DNA from: Anaerosporomusa subterranea
GTDB taxonomy: Bacteria; Bacillota; Negativicutes; Sporomusales; Acetonemataceae
Reading direction: 5' to 3'
NCBI RefSeq assembly: GCF_001611555.1
Contig: NZ_LSGP01000001.1
Coordinates: forward strand, 186,001 to 250,000
DNA: 64,000 nt
Made by a program: the position numbers and the translations under genes. The notes under the pieces were generated by a model that was given only the letters and a program-made list of their open reading frames with translations, did no database searches and was not told the origin of the DNA. This document shows positions 34,277-42,055 of the stretch, in pieces. How positions within the stretch are numbered: position 1 is the first letter of the stretch; each line of letters starts with the position of its first letter.

Positions 34277-34921
34277 ATGCTAAATAAAGTTATTGAACAA
34301 TATATACCCATTGCCCAGTTGATTGCTAAAACCTTTGGCAACGATTGTGAAGTGGTGATTCATGACCTGGAAGTGCCCCAAAATTCTGTAGTGTATACGC
34401 TAAATAACCATGTGACAGGCAGACAAGTTGGACAGAGCTTTGATCACCTCGTAACCCAAGTATTGTTGTCACAGAATTTTTCCAATGATTGTTCTGCCAA
34501 TTATTACTTTCATACAGAGGATGGAAGACTCATTAAATCGTCTACTGTTCTTTTACGCGATGTCGCGAAAAAAGTAGTTGGCGCTTTGTGCGTGAACCTA
34601 GATACCACGCAAATAACCAGTAACATTCACTGGCTCACAGCTATGCTTCCTGGCTATTCGCCCAATAATCACGTAGGCGTTCCTGAAGCGAGTCAGAATG
34701 AAATAGAACATATTACAGAAATAGTCGATGATCTGATCGAAAAGATTATTGGTAATAAAGACATCGCTGAATTGAAGCGTGAAGAAAAGATAGACATGAT
34801 CCGATTTATGGAACAGAAAGGGGTTTTTCTGATTAAGGGCGCAATCGATAAAGTTGCTATTAAAATGGGAATATCGAAGGTGACAGTATATAGCTATATT
34901 GATGAAGCCAAAGGAAAGTGA
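34277..34921 (+). CDS. YheO/DauR-type PAS-HTH transcriptional regulator
   Basis: 214 residues from ATG 34277 after AGGGAGG. N-terminal YheO-like PAS domain (LIAKTFGNDCEVVIHDLEVPQNSVVYTLNNHVTGR, with VGALCVNLDTTQI) and C-terminal helix-turn-helix ending KGAIDKVAIKMGISKVTVYSYIDEAKG. The family includes DauR, which represses D-arginine use in Pseudomonas. Here it stands between ridA/threonine-synthase-like (divergent) and a D-amino-acid dehydratase-like gene (downstream), so it most likely senses an amino acid such as D-serine, D-threonine or diaminopropionate and controls this island through the palindrome at 34164-34211. Confidence 0.88.
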   Translation: MLNKVIEQYIPIAQLIAKTFGNDCEVVIHDLEVPQNSVVYTLNNHVTGRQVGQSFDHLVTQVLLSQNFSNDCSANYYFHTEDGRLIKSSTVLLRDVAKKVVGALCVNLDTTQITSNIHWLTAMLPGYSPNNHVGVPEASQNEIEHITEIVDDLIEKIIGNKDIAELKREEKIDMIRFMEQKGVFLIKGAIDKVAIKMGISKVTVYSYIDEAKGK

Positions 34922-34960
34922 TCTGTTGCGATACGTTAAATTAGGAGGAGGGTGTCCGAT

Positions 34961-36073
34961 ATGTTAAAATCTCTCTATCAAGGCATTGAGTCCCTGGCGC
35001 TGTTAATCGACAATGATATCATGCAAAACAATCTTCGCTTCATGCAAGCAAAAGCAGATCAGTATCAGGTAAACCTACGACCACATATCAAAACCCATCG
35101 TATGCCGGAACTGGCGCAATTACAGACGCAATTAGGCGCATTTGGTATCACTGTCGCTAAAGTCGGCGAAGCTGAAGTCATGGCAGAACATGGCTTGAAG
35201 AACATTTTTATAGCCAATGAAATAGTGGGAAAATCCAAGTTGGAGCGAATCAAAGCGCTCCATCAAAAGATAAACATACGTGTTGGCGTCGATAATGAAT
35301 ACCAGATCGATCAGATTGAGGAGGTTTTTCAGTCGGAAGAATCCGGGCTTGAAGTTCTGATTGAACTGGAAGTGGGAGAAAACCGCTCTGGCGTAATCAC
35401 TGACGAACAGTTGATTAATCTGGTCAATTATATAAAATCGAAACAGAAAGTCTTGCTAAAGGGTATTTTTTCTCACGAAGGACATTGCTACAAAGCAAAA
35501 GATATTGAAGATTGTTTAAAATTAGCGATAGAGAGTCAACAGAGAACCATCAGAGCTGCCAATATCATTCGATCATTAGGCGTAGCAATCGATACTGTTA
35601 GTATCGGCTCCACTCCGTCGTTAATGAACGCAGCGATCAGTGACGGCATAACCGAGATCAGGCCGGGAACATATATCTTCATGGATGTGGGGCAAGGCAC
35701 TGCTCTGCAGGAATTCTCGAAATGTGCCGCCACTATATTGACAACGGTTATTAGTAAACCAACAGAAGAACGGGTTGTCTTAGATGCTGGCGCAAAATCC
35801 CTGACTTCGCAGAACCGCAGTGGCGGCATTTGCGCTACTTACGGCTACGGACTGGTAAAAAACTCGGCAAATGTCCGATTGAGTGGCGTTTTTGATGAAC
35901 ACGGAATAATCATCGATAAAGAGTTTAGAAACAGAGTCAATGTTGGTGATAAGGTAGAAGTTATCCCTAACCACATCTGCCCGGCCTGTAATTTGTTTGA
36001 TAAGGCTTATCTAGTTTCGTCTGGGGAAATCATTAAAGAAATGCCAGTTTTGTGTAGGGGGAAATCGCAGTGA
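34961..36073 (+). CDS. D-serine dehydratase/D-threonine aldolase-like PLP enzyme (fold III)
   Basis: 370 residues from ATG 34961, nine bases after AGGAGGAGG. Alanine-racemase-type barrel: PLP lysine in LRPHIKTHRMPELA near 42, GEAEVMAEHG, and the C-terminal metal site PNHICPACNLFDKAYLV, whose His and Cys bind Zn2+ or Mn2+ in eukaryotic-type D-serine dehydratase and D-threonine aldolase. It should therefore act on a D-3-hydroxy amino acid, giving either a keto acid plus ammonia (through 2-aminoacrylate, again a RidA substrate) or glycine plus an aldehyde. Which reaction cannot be settled by eye. Cotranscribed with the DauR-like regulator 39 bases upstream. Confidence 0.88.
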   Translation: MLKSLYQGIESLALLIDNDIMQNNLRFMQAKADQYQVNLRPHIKTHRMPELAQLQTQLGAFGITVAKVGEAEVMAEHGLKNIFIANEIVGKSKLERIKALHQKINIRVGVDNEYQIDQIEEVFQSEESGLEVLIELEVGENRSGVITDEQLINLVNYIKSKQKVLLKGIFSHEGHCYKAKDIEDCLKLAIESQQRTIRAANIIRSLGVAIDTVSIGSTPSLMNAAISDGITEIRPGTYIFMDVGQGTALQEFSKCAATILTTVISKPTEERVVLDAGAKSLTSQNRSGGICATYGYGLVKNSANVRLSGVFDEHGIIIDKEFRNRVNVGDKVEVIPNHICPACNLFDKAYLVSSGEIIKEMPVLCRGKSQ

Positions 36074-36176
36074 CTCTTTTCCCGTATAGCTGAGACATCG
36101 GAAGCTTTGCCATATCCTTGTTTTCGTTTACTGCGCTATAATGTAGAAAAAATGATTGCAAAATGAGGTGTTCGAT

Positions 36177-36914
36177 TTGAAAAACGGTAAAGAATTTATC
36201 GAAAAAACCAAGTATCCATACCTGGAAAAGTCTGACCAACTGTCAGGAGTCCCACAACCGCCGCTGGAGCTAGAGTGGGATCAGGAAGCTGTCACTATTG
36301 ACTTACCGCAGGATGCGCCGCTAAATCCTGTTGAATTAACCACCGCTATCCAGCGCCGCCAAAGCGTCCGCCAGTATAACAATCTCCCGTTGTCGCTTGC
36401 AGAGTTGTCCCACTTGTTGTGGTGTACCCAGGGAGTCAAACAAGTATACTCTAACCGCACAGCCCGTAACGTGCCTTCTGCTGGCAGTCGTCATGCGTTG
36501 GAAACGTGGCTGGTCGTTAACAATGTTGCCGGCCTCCAGTCAGGTTTATATCGATATATTGCTAGCAAGCACCAGTTAGCGCTGATAACTCCTGCTGCGA
36601 GCGGCGATATTGCGGCAAAAGCAACTGAGCTTTGTCATGGTCAGCCGTTTGTCAAAACCGCGGCCGCCCTTTTCATCTGGGTAGCCGTTCCTTATCGCAT
36701 GGCTTGGCGCTATGGTGATCGTGGCTATCGTTATCTGCACCTCGATGCGGGTCATGTTTGTCAAAACCTCTATCTTGCCGCTGAAAGCATTGATGCCGGT
36801 GTCTGTGCCATCGCTGCCTATGATGACGACCAGATGAACGCTTTCCTTGGTATTGATGGGGAAAATGCGTTTGCAATTTATATGGCAACTGTCGGAAAAA
36901 AGCAAGCCTACTAA
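36177..36914 (+). CDS. SagB-type nitroreductase-family oxidoreductase
   Basis: About 245 residues from TTG 36177, six bases after GAGGTG (an upstream TTG at 36156 is less likely). The nitroreductase FMN site is clear: IQRRQSVRQYNNLPLSLAELSHLLWCTQG, NVPSAGSRHALETWLVV, and HLDAGHVCQNLYLAAESIDAGVCAIAAYDDDQMNAFLG. The form with this N-terminal 60-residue extension and the ALET motif is the SagB-like group found both in thiazole/oxazole peptide clusters and alone. No peptide cluster is present, so it is a stand-alone FMN reductase of unknown substrate. TATAAT at 36137 may be part of its promoter. Confidence 0.88.
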   Translation: MKNGKEFIEKTKYPYLEKSDQLSGVPQPPLELEWDQEAVTIDLPQDAPLNPVELTTAIQRRQSVRQYNNLPLSLAELSHLLWCTQGVKQVYSNRTARNVPSAGSRHALETWLVVNNVAGLQSGLYRYIASKHQLALITPAASGDIAAKATELCHGQPFVKTAAALFIWVAVPYRMAWRYGDRGYRYLHLDAGHVCQNLYLAAESIDAGVCAIAAYDDDQMNAFLGIDGENAFAIYMATVGKKQAY

Positions 36915-36953
36915 TCTGTGATTAGCAAGTAGATTGTGGAAAAACCTCATCCC

Positions 36954-37244
36954 CAGACCGTTTAGAAATGTTCAGATGTTGTTGCCTATGAGAATGTAAG
37001 CGACTTGACTCACCTAGGTTTAATAGCATCACTAGGCAGCCCCTAAAATCCAGCAGCGCCGCGTACGTTCGTAGGTACGCGGCGCTGCTGGATTTTAGGG
37101 GCTGATTGCGCAACTCTTGGCGCTTCAGCGCCTTTTGCCGGTTTCGGCCGTCCATGGCCTTCCGGCACCTGAACGTCCTATTCAATGGAGTTGGCGGCAT
37201 ACCCTTTACGGGTGCAACGCAGATGGGCGTTTATCAACGGTCTG
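36954..37244. repeat. Family H hairpin element, longest copy, with a nested 30-bp palindrome
   Basis: Ends CAGACCGTTTAGAAATG (36954) and its partner CATCAACGGTCTG-like end at 37232-37244 (TTATCAACGGTCTG). Contains TAGCATCACTAGGCAGCCCC and ACCCTTTACGGGTGCAACGC shared with 16336-16484. Nested in it, 37037-37066 and 37075-37104 are 30-base perfect complements around an 8-base loop GTTCGTAG. Confidence 0.8.
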
Positions 37245-37280
37245 CAGCTAATCATGTGACTAGCTGGGCATTAAGTGAGC

Positions 37281-37916
37281 TTACTTGCCAGTTAGAATGG
37301 CCTCGTGGATTGTCTGGACTTTCTGACCATAGGTTCGGCCAGGGACGGCCCATTTGCCATTTAAATCAGTCCAAGTTAGCGATTGGCCGAAATTACTAGT
37401 TTTCTTCACCAATTCATAACGGGGATCGACTATCGGCAATAACGGCGAGCGCTTGGTGCTATATGCCAATAGATGTTGAATTTGTGCTCGTACGCCAATT
37501 TGGGCTGTGGGAAACCAAGCGCCTTTCACGCCGCCGCCAGTGGTTCCCAAACCGCAATAATTATTCTGTAATGGAACCACATCGCCCCCGTAGGCAAAAT
37601 TGCCAGTTTCATGCAGTGCCTGAGCGAACGCTAAATCAGGACGGATTCCCTCTAAAAGGGCCTCCTGATAATAAAGGTCTACCAATTGGCTTGGACTAAC
37701 CGAGATCAAGGGTAAAGGGTTGCGCCGCAGCAGATAACTTATACATTGTTCCTTTGTTGCCATAGGTCTTCCCAGGATGGTCAGATCAAAAAAACGCTCT
37801 GTTCTGATAAGATTCTTGGCGGCCGGTGGTGTCGGATATGGCATAACTGTTGAAATTTGTAGTACTAAAACCGAGAATAACCCTGCCGCAATAGCGACTC
37901 GTTTGAAAACGCTCAT
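37281..37916 (-). CDS. Exported glucosaminidase-domain protein (peptidoglycan hydrolase)
   Basis: 211 residues. N-terminal signal or anchor MSVFKRVAIAAGLFSVLVLQIS. A glucosaminidase (PF01832-type) core follows at about 75-200: LVDLYYQEALLEGIRPDLAFAQALHETGNFAYGGDV, with the catalytic Glu in HETGNF, then NNYCGLGTTGGG and a C-terminal YGQKVQTIHEAIL. It cleaves N-acetylglucosamine links in peptidoglycan, outside the inner membrane. The L,D-transpeptidase gene is divergent 200 bases away, so both may serve wall remodelling. Start ATG 37916 has GGGAGGTAAGG upstream on its strand. Confidence 0.88.
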   Translation of the reverse strand: MSVFKRVAIAAGLFSVLVLQISTVMPYPTPPAAKNLIRTERFFDLTILGRPMATKEQCISYLLRRNPLPLISVSPSQLVDLYYQEALLEGIRPDLAFAQALHETGNFAYGGDVVPLQNNYCGLGTTGGGVKGAWFPTAQIGVRAQIQHLLAYSTKRSPLLPIVDPRYELVKKTSNFGQSLTWTDLNGKWAVPGRTYGQKVQTIHEAILTGK

Positions 37917-38119
37917 CCTTACCTCCCTAATTTTATCTTCAATTCTGTATTTTGCTGACTAGAATATTCTTAGCTTCTATTGTCAAGCAAATTGGCTGAT
38001 TAGGCAAGAGGATGTAAGAAACTTGATCCCTACTTTTTGCGAGTGTCGATTGCTTGTGCTGAATAGAGCCACGTCTCGCATATATTATCCCGAGTCTTCT
38101 TGTGCGGGAGTGGTTAAAC

Positions 38120-38821
38120 ATGAGGCCTTTATTGATTCGAAACTCCTTATTCTTCTCAGTACTGGGCGTTCTTCTGATCAGTTTGGTTATCGCGAGTGTG
38201 GGGCTAGACTACTGGGACGAACTGGAACTAGCCGCTATTCCTAATCAGCCCATGGAAGCGCCAAAGGGTAAAGTGTCCATTGTCATTAAAATTCCGGCTC
38301 GTCTGCTAGAACTGCATAATGACGGAAAGATTTATAAGCAGTATCGCGTTGCAGTGGGAAAAGGTGACACTCCTTCGCCAATTGGCGAGTGGGTTGTGGC
38401 CTGGAAATCCTATCGCGATGGCGTATTTGGCACACGGTATCTTGCGCTGAACGTTCCCTGGGGTGGCTATGGAATTCATGGAACCAACCAGCCTTGGAGC
38501 ATCGGGCATTTTGCCAGCCACGGGTGCATTCGTATGCGTAACAAAGATGTCGAAGAACTGTTTCAATGGGTTCCCATAGGAACGCCGGTGCGAATCGAAG
38601 GCCAGATTAACCCGATACGGCATATCTTAAAGATGCAGTCTATGGGGCCGGACGTAGTGCAATTGCAGGTGAAGCTAAGAACGCTCGGTTATTTAGAAGG
38701 GAGGGCTGACGGCTTCTTTAATAGTGATACTGATGTGGCAGTAAAGCGGTTTCAACATGATAAAGGCCTCAAGCCTACCGGAGTCGTTGACCGGAAAACA
38801 CTCGATCTTTTGGGGCTATAG
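38120..38821 (+). CDS. L,D-transpeptidase (YkuD) with C-terminal peptidoglycan-binding domain
   Basis: 233 residues from ATG 38120 (GGGAG nine bases before). Membrane anchor at 8-27 (NSLFFSVLGVLLISLVIASV). YkuD domain at about 55-160 with catalytic HGTNQPWSIGHFASHGCIRM (His, Ser, Cys). Residues 175-233 are a PG_binding_1 module (VVQLQVKLRTLGYLEGRADGFFNSDTDVAVKRFQ). It forms 3-3 cross-links or attaches proteins to peptidoglycan. The order catalytic then binding domain is common in Firmicutes. Single gene; terminator at 38857. Confidence 0.93.
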   Translation: MRPLLIRNSLFFSVLGVLLISLVIASVGLDYWDELELAAIPNQPMEAPKGKVSIVIKIPARLLELHNDGKIYKQYRVAVGKGDTPSPIGEWVVAWKSYRDGVFGTRYLALNVPWGGYGIHGTNQPWSIGHFASHGCIRMRNKDVEELFQWVPIGTPVRIEGQINPIRHILKMQSMGPDVVQLQVKLRTLGYLEGRADGFFNSDTDVAVKRFQHDKGLKPTGVVDRKTLDLLGL

Positions 38822-38856
38822 TGTTGCGGAATTTTGACAGGTAAGCCTTCGCAAAA

Positions 38857-38894
38857 CAGGGGCTGTCAAGCAATTACTTGCTTGACAGCCCCTG
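38857..38894. terminator. Bidirectional terminator
   Basis: CAGGGGCTGTCAAGCAA (38857-38873) pairs exactly with its complement at 38878-38894, between convergent genes. Confidence 0.9.
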
Positions 38895-38909
38895 TTTCGT
38901 ATTGGTCGC

Positions 38910-39989
38910 TTAGTATTTCCAGAACATTTCTTGAATCAGTTTGGGATCAGCTGTCTTAGTTAAAGCCAGCATTAGCAGGATGCGGGCTTTTTGCGGATTA
39001 AGATTATCGCCAGCCACAAAGTTATACTTGTCATCATTGGCTTCGCCATTGCGGGCGACAATACCATTGCCAACGCGAGCGCTGCGGACAATTACAATGT
39101 CTTGCTTTTGGGCTGCTTCAACAGCGGGATATTCAGCTTTGCCGATGCTGCCGTTTCCGGTGCCGGCATGCACAATACCTTTCGCGCCAGCTTGAGCGAT
39201 TGCTTCAATCGCAGTGCCGGTATTATTGGCATAGTGATAGACAATATCAACCCGCGGTAGATCGGATAGGCTCATGACATCGAATTCAGTTGCGGTAGTA
39301 TGTTTGCGGAGCGCCGCCCTATAGAATACAGGTTTGTCGCCGGTGAAGAAGCCGAGTGGGCCAATTTCCGGAGCCTTAAACGTATCCACCCGGTCAGTAA
39401 TCGTTTTTGTTACGTCACGGCCAGAGTGAATGGTATCGTTGAGCATTACCATTACGCCTTTGCCGATAGCGTCTTTACTGCCCGCTAATATCGTAGCACG
39501 ATAGAGGTTCAGCATACCGTCTGCACTCATTGCTGTCGGCGGACGCATGGATCCGACTAAGACCACAGGTTTTTCGCTTTTCACAACAAGGTTGAGAAAA
39601 TAAGCGGTTTCTTCCAGTGTATCTGTGCCATGGGTGATGACGATGCCGTCGACATCATTCTGGGCTAACAGTTGGTTGACTCGCTTTGCCAGTTTAAGCC
39701 AAACCTCATTGGTCATGTTTTCGCTGGCGATCTGGGAAATTTGTTCGCCGCTCACATTAGCGACTTTCTTAAGCTCGGGAACATTGCTTATCAGCGCGTC
39801 AACTGGAGCGACGGCGGCAGTATAGCCGATTGTTGTGGAACTGGTAGCTCCGGAACCGGCTATGGTTCCGCCTGTAGCAAGGATTTTGATGTGGGGGAGA
39901 TTGGCCGGACTTTCGGCAAAGCAAGCGACCTGTAAGCTAAACACGAATAAAAAAACCATGGTCAACACGAGAAGAGGTTTACGCGTCAT
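38910..39989 (-). CDS. ansB: Type II (exported) L-asparaginase
   Basis: 359 residues. Signal peptide 1-25 (LLVLTMVFLFVFSLQVACFA). First active-site motif ILATGGTIAGSG (catalytic Thr) and second DGIVITHGTDTLEETAYFL (Thr-Asp) plus Lys in GSMRPPTAMSADG region are intact. It hydrolyses asparagine, and usually some glutamine, to aspartate and ammonia outside the inner membrane; the length and signal fit EcA-II/YnlC-type enzymes of Firmicutes and proteobacteria. Ribosome binding site AAGGAGGAAG. A strong promoter and 14-base tandem repeats lie upstream on its strand (40007-40085). Confidence 0.94.
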   Translation of the reverse strand: MTRKPLLVLTMVFLFVFSLQVACFAESPANLPHIKILATGGTIAGSGATSSTTIGYTAAVAPVDALISNVPELKKVANVSGEQISQIASENMTNEVWLKLAKRVNQLLAQNDVDGIVITHGTDTLEETAYFLNLVVKSEKPVVLVGSMRPPTAMSADGMLNLYRATILAGSKDAIGKGVMVMLNDTIHSGRDVTKTITDRVDTFKAPEIGPLGFFTGDKPVFYRAALRKHTTATEFDVMSLSDLPRVDIVYHYANNTGTAIEAIAQAGAKGIVHAGTGNGSIGKAEYPAVEAAQKQDIVIVRSARVGNGIVARNGEANDDKYNFVAGDNLNPQKARILLMLALTKTADPKLIQEMFWKY

Positions 39990-40006
39990 CTGTCTTCCTC
40001 CTTACC

Positions 40007-40056
40007 ATATTTTGGGATCCGTATTTTGGGATCCGTATTTTGGGATCCATATTTTG
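40007..40056 (-). repeat. 14-bp tandem repeats in the asparaginase leader
   Basis: Three full units of (A/G)TATTTTGGGATCC (40007-40020, 40021-40034, 40035-40048) and a part unit. They lie between the -10 box and the ribosome binding site, so they are in the mRNA leader of ansB. Confidence 0.85.
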
Positions 40057-40085
40057 ATTATAGACGAGAGAAAGCAAATTGGCAA
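40057..40085 (-). promoter_or_regulatory. Sigma-A-like promoter of ansB
   Basis: On the minus strand TTGCCA (40085-40080), 17-base spacer, TATAAT (40062-40057). Confidence 0.75.
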
Positions 40086-40114
40086 TATATGGAATTTAAC
40101 AAAGGGATCGAAAC

Positions 40115-40153
40115 AAAAAAAGCTTCCGTCTCTTTTCTAGACGGAAGCTTTTT
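40115..40153 (-). terminator. Terminator of the Cys-rich small gene
   Basis: AGACGGAAGCTTTTT and AAAAAAGCTTCCGTCT pair; the T run on the minus strand follows the stop of the 40164-40367 gene. Confidence 0.85.
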
Positions 40154-40163
40154 CGTGATTTTC

Positions 40164-40367
40164 TTACATCGCCTTCGCGGCTTCATGGAAATAACCAGAG
40201 CCGTGGCAAAACGGACAGGCAATGTCGACGCACCCGGCGTTGTGGCAGGCGATACATTCGCCAGGAGTGAGATTGTCGTGTTCAAAAGCATCTGTTTCAC
40301 GACAGTAAGGACAATCAACCAAACGTTTTCCTGAACCCGCGCAATGTGTACATTCTCGACCGTACAT
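40164..40367 (-). CDS. Small Cys-rich (DnaJ-like zinc finger) protein
   Basis: 67 residues with four CXXC pairs: CTHCAGSGK, CPYCRET, CIACHNAGC and CPFCHGSGYF. The CxxCxGxG pattern is that of the DnaJ zinc-finger domain, which binds two zinc ions, but here it stands alone. Start ATG 40367 with AAGGAGG upstream on its strand. Such stand-alone proteins occur in Firmicutes with no proven role; chaperone-like binding of unfolded proteins or redox sensing are guesses. Confidence 0.82.
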   Translation of the reverse strand: MYGRECTHCAGSGKRLVDCPYCRETDAFEHDNLTPGECIACHNAGCVDIACPFCHGSGYFHEAAKAM

Positions 40368-40433
40368 ACCGAAGCCTCCTTAACCATTTTTGCCGATTGC
40401 CGGAAAGAATAGATTCAAAGATGAGGCTACGTT

Positions 40434-40545
40434 TTCCCCGGAGGAAACAGAGGGCTCGTAGAGTACACAGAGAGAAGATATTAAAACCAATCTTCTCTTG
40501 TACCCTCCATTTAATCTGGATACTCCGTGGTTGACGTACTATGCT
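40434..40545. repeat. Family N mirrored repeat
   Basis: Left half AACAGAGGGCTCGTAGAGTA then CACAGAG; central inverted repeat AGAAGATATTAAAACCAATCTTCT; right half TGTACCCTCC...GGATACTCCGTGGTTGACG. Lies between gap and the Cys-rich gene. Confidence 0.55.
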
Positions 40546-40556
40546 CAATGGACGCG

Positions 40557-41603
40557 CTAAACTGCCACTCTATTCATTTGGCGTGACTTGCCGGATAGAG
40601 CCAACTGTTCACCCATGAGTTTGGCAAGGTCGATAACCCGGCAGGAGTAACCCCATTCATTGTCATACCAGGCAAGGATTTTTACGGTCCGTTTTCCCAT
40701 GACCATGGTGGAAAGTGCGTCGACAATTGCTGAATGGCTATTATTAAGAAAATCGACAGAAACCAACGGCTCTTCACAATACTCAAGGACACCTTCTAAT
40801 TTACCCTGTGCCGCGGTTTGCAGCGCCTGATTGATTGATTCAGTAGTAACATCTTGCGATAATTCGATGACTAAATCGGCTAGTGAGACATTTGGCACCG
40901 GAACACGAATGGCGATGCCGTTGAGTTTTCCTTTCAGATCAGGAATTACCAACCCGATTGCTTTGGCTGCACCAGTAGCGGTTGGTACAATGGATTGTGT
41001 GCAGGATCGGCCGCGACGCGGATCTTTATGTGAATTGTCTAAACTGCGCTGATCGGTTGTAAACGCATGAACGGTCGACATCAGTCCGCTGACGATGCCA
41101 AACCGTTCGTGAATAACCTTGACTATAGGCGCTAGACAATTAGTTGTGCAGGAAGCGTTTGAAACAATATGATCCACGTCAGGCTGGTAAGCGTCCTCGT
41201 TTACGCCCACAACGATCGTTCGACCATCATCTTTAGCAGGGGCGGTTAAAATGACTTTTTTCGCTCCACTGTCAAGATGTGCTTTTGCTTCTTCGCTGGA
41301 ATTAAATTTGCCGGTCGCTTCAATGACAATGTCGGCGCCAAGCCTACCCCAAGGTAAATTGGCCGGATTACGCTCTGACAACACAGGAATGGTATGTCCG
41401 TTGATACTTAGTGCATTACCTTCAGCCTCGACACGGAACGGCAGTTTTCCGTGTACTGAATCATACTTCAATAAGTGTGCCAGCGCTGTGGCATCAGTCG
41501 TGCCATTAATCGCGACGACTTCAATATCTGACCTTTCCAATGAGGCACGCATGCACATACGTCCGATGCGGCCAAAGCCATTGATAGCAATTCGAGTACT
41601 CAT
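40557..41603 (-). CDS. gap: Glyceraldehyde-3-phosphate dehydrogenase, type I
   Basis: 348 residues from ATG 41603 with GGAGGAGAATC upstream on its strand; a longer frame adds residues without homology. NAD-binding INGFGRIGRMCMRA, catalytic Cys in SNASCTTNCLAPIVKV near 155, and the C-terminal WYDNEWGYSCRVIDLAKLM are intact. It oxidises glyceraldehyde 3-phosphate with NAD+ and phosphate in glycolysis, or the reverse. Asp34-type residue for NAD specificity is not at the usual place (VVAINGTTDATALAHLL), so NADP use in gluconeogenesis is possible. Not in an operon with pgk, unlike the usual Firmicute arrangement, which suggests a second, differently controlled copy. Two palindromes lie in its promoter region. 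Confidence 0.93.
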   Translation of the reverse strand: MSTRIAINGFGRIGRMCMRASLERSDIEVVAINGTTDATALAHLLKYDSVHGKLPFRVEAEGNALSINGHTIPVLSERNPANLPWGRLGADIVIEATGKFNSSEEAKAHLDSGAKKVILTAPAKDDGRTIVVGVNEDAYQPDVDHIVSNASCTTNCLAPIVKVIHERFGIVSGLMSTVHAFTTDQRSLDNSHKDPRRGRSCTQSIVPTATGAAKAIGLVIPDLKGKLNGIAIRVPVPNVSLADLVIELSQDVTTESINQALQTAAQGKLEGVLEYCEEPLVSVDFLNNSHSAIVDALSTMVMGKRTVKILAWYDNEWGYSCRVIDLAKLMGEQLALSGKSRQMNRVAV

Positions 41604-41658
41604 GATTCTCCTCCAAACCCATTGCAACATTTTTCTGATAAGTCCACCAAATTAGTAT

Positions 41659-41697
41659 AACACATATGTGTTGCATTACGTATTTATGATATCATAA
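41659..41697. promoter_or_regulatory. Two palindromes in the gap promoter region
   Basis: AACACATATGTGTT (41659-41672) and TTATGATATCATAA (41684-41697) are perfect dyads with centres 25 bases apart, upstream of gap on the minus strand. They look like operators. Confidence 0.6.
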
Positions 41698-41808
41698 TCC
41701 GAATAGTAAGTAAACAATTAATGGATTGGATAAATATACCTTCCGATAAAATCAGAAGCGACATATAATAGAGGTAATAAGACTTGAGGATGAATGGAGG
41801 GGTTAGTT

Positions 41809-41994
41809 ATGCTGAAAAATATTCTTAAGGCTGTGAGTGATCGGTTACTGCCGAGTATCAATCAAAAAGAAGACGGAACCGGTCATTGCCATGAAGCGGC
41901 ATTTGACCCGGACAGTTTTCCAGAGACCATGAAGAAACAAATGCGAAAAAATCAGAGTTCGGCGTCAAAACCTGAGAGTTATGACCGCAAATGA
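41809..41994 (+). CDS. Small basic hypothetical protein
   Basis: 61 residues from ATG 41809, after GGAGGGG. Highly charged and probably disordered (MLKNILKAVSDRLLPSINQKEDG...KKQMRKNQSSASKPESYDRK). No domain recognised. It precedes the GT39 gene by 61 bases and may be its operon partner. Confidence 0.6.
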   Translation: MLKNILKAVSDRLLPSINQKEDGTGHCHEAAFDPDSFPETMKKQMRKNQSSASKPESYDRK

Positions 41995-42055
41995 TGGTAT
42001 AATATACAGATGGAAAAAATGACATGCCTTGACCGCGAATTTTTTGGAGGTGTCA

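Noticed and set aside
38102-38125. GCGGGAGTGGTTAA resembling the 5' part of a tRNA
   Set aside because: No anticodon arm, T-loop or acceptor partner follows; it is the ribosome binding site region of the L,D-transpeptidase gene.
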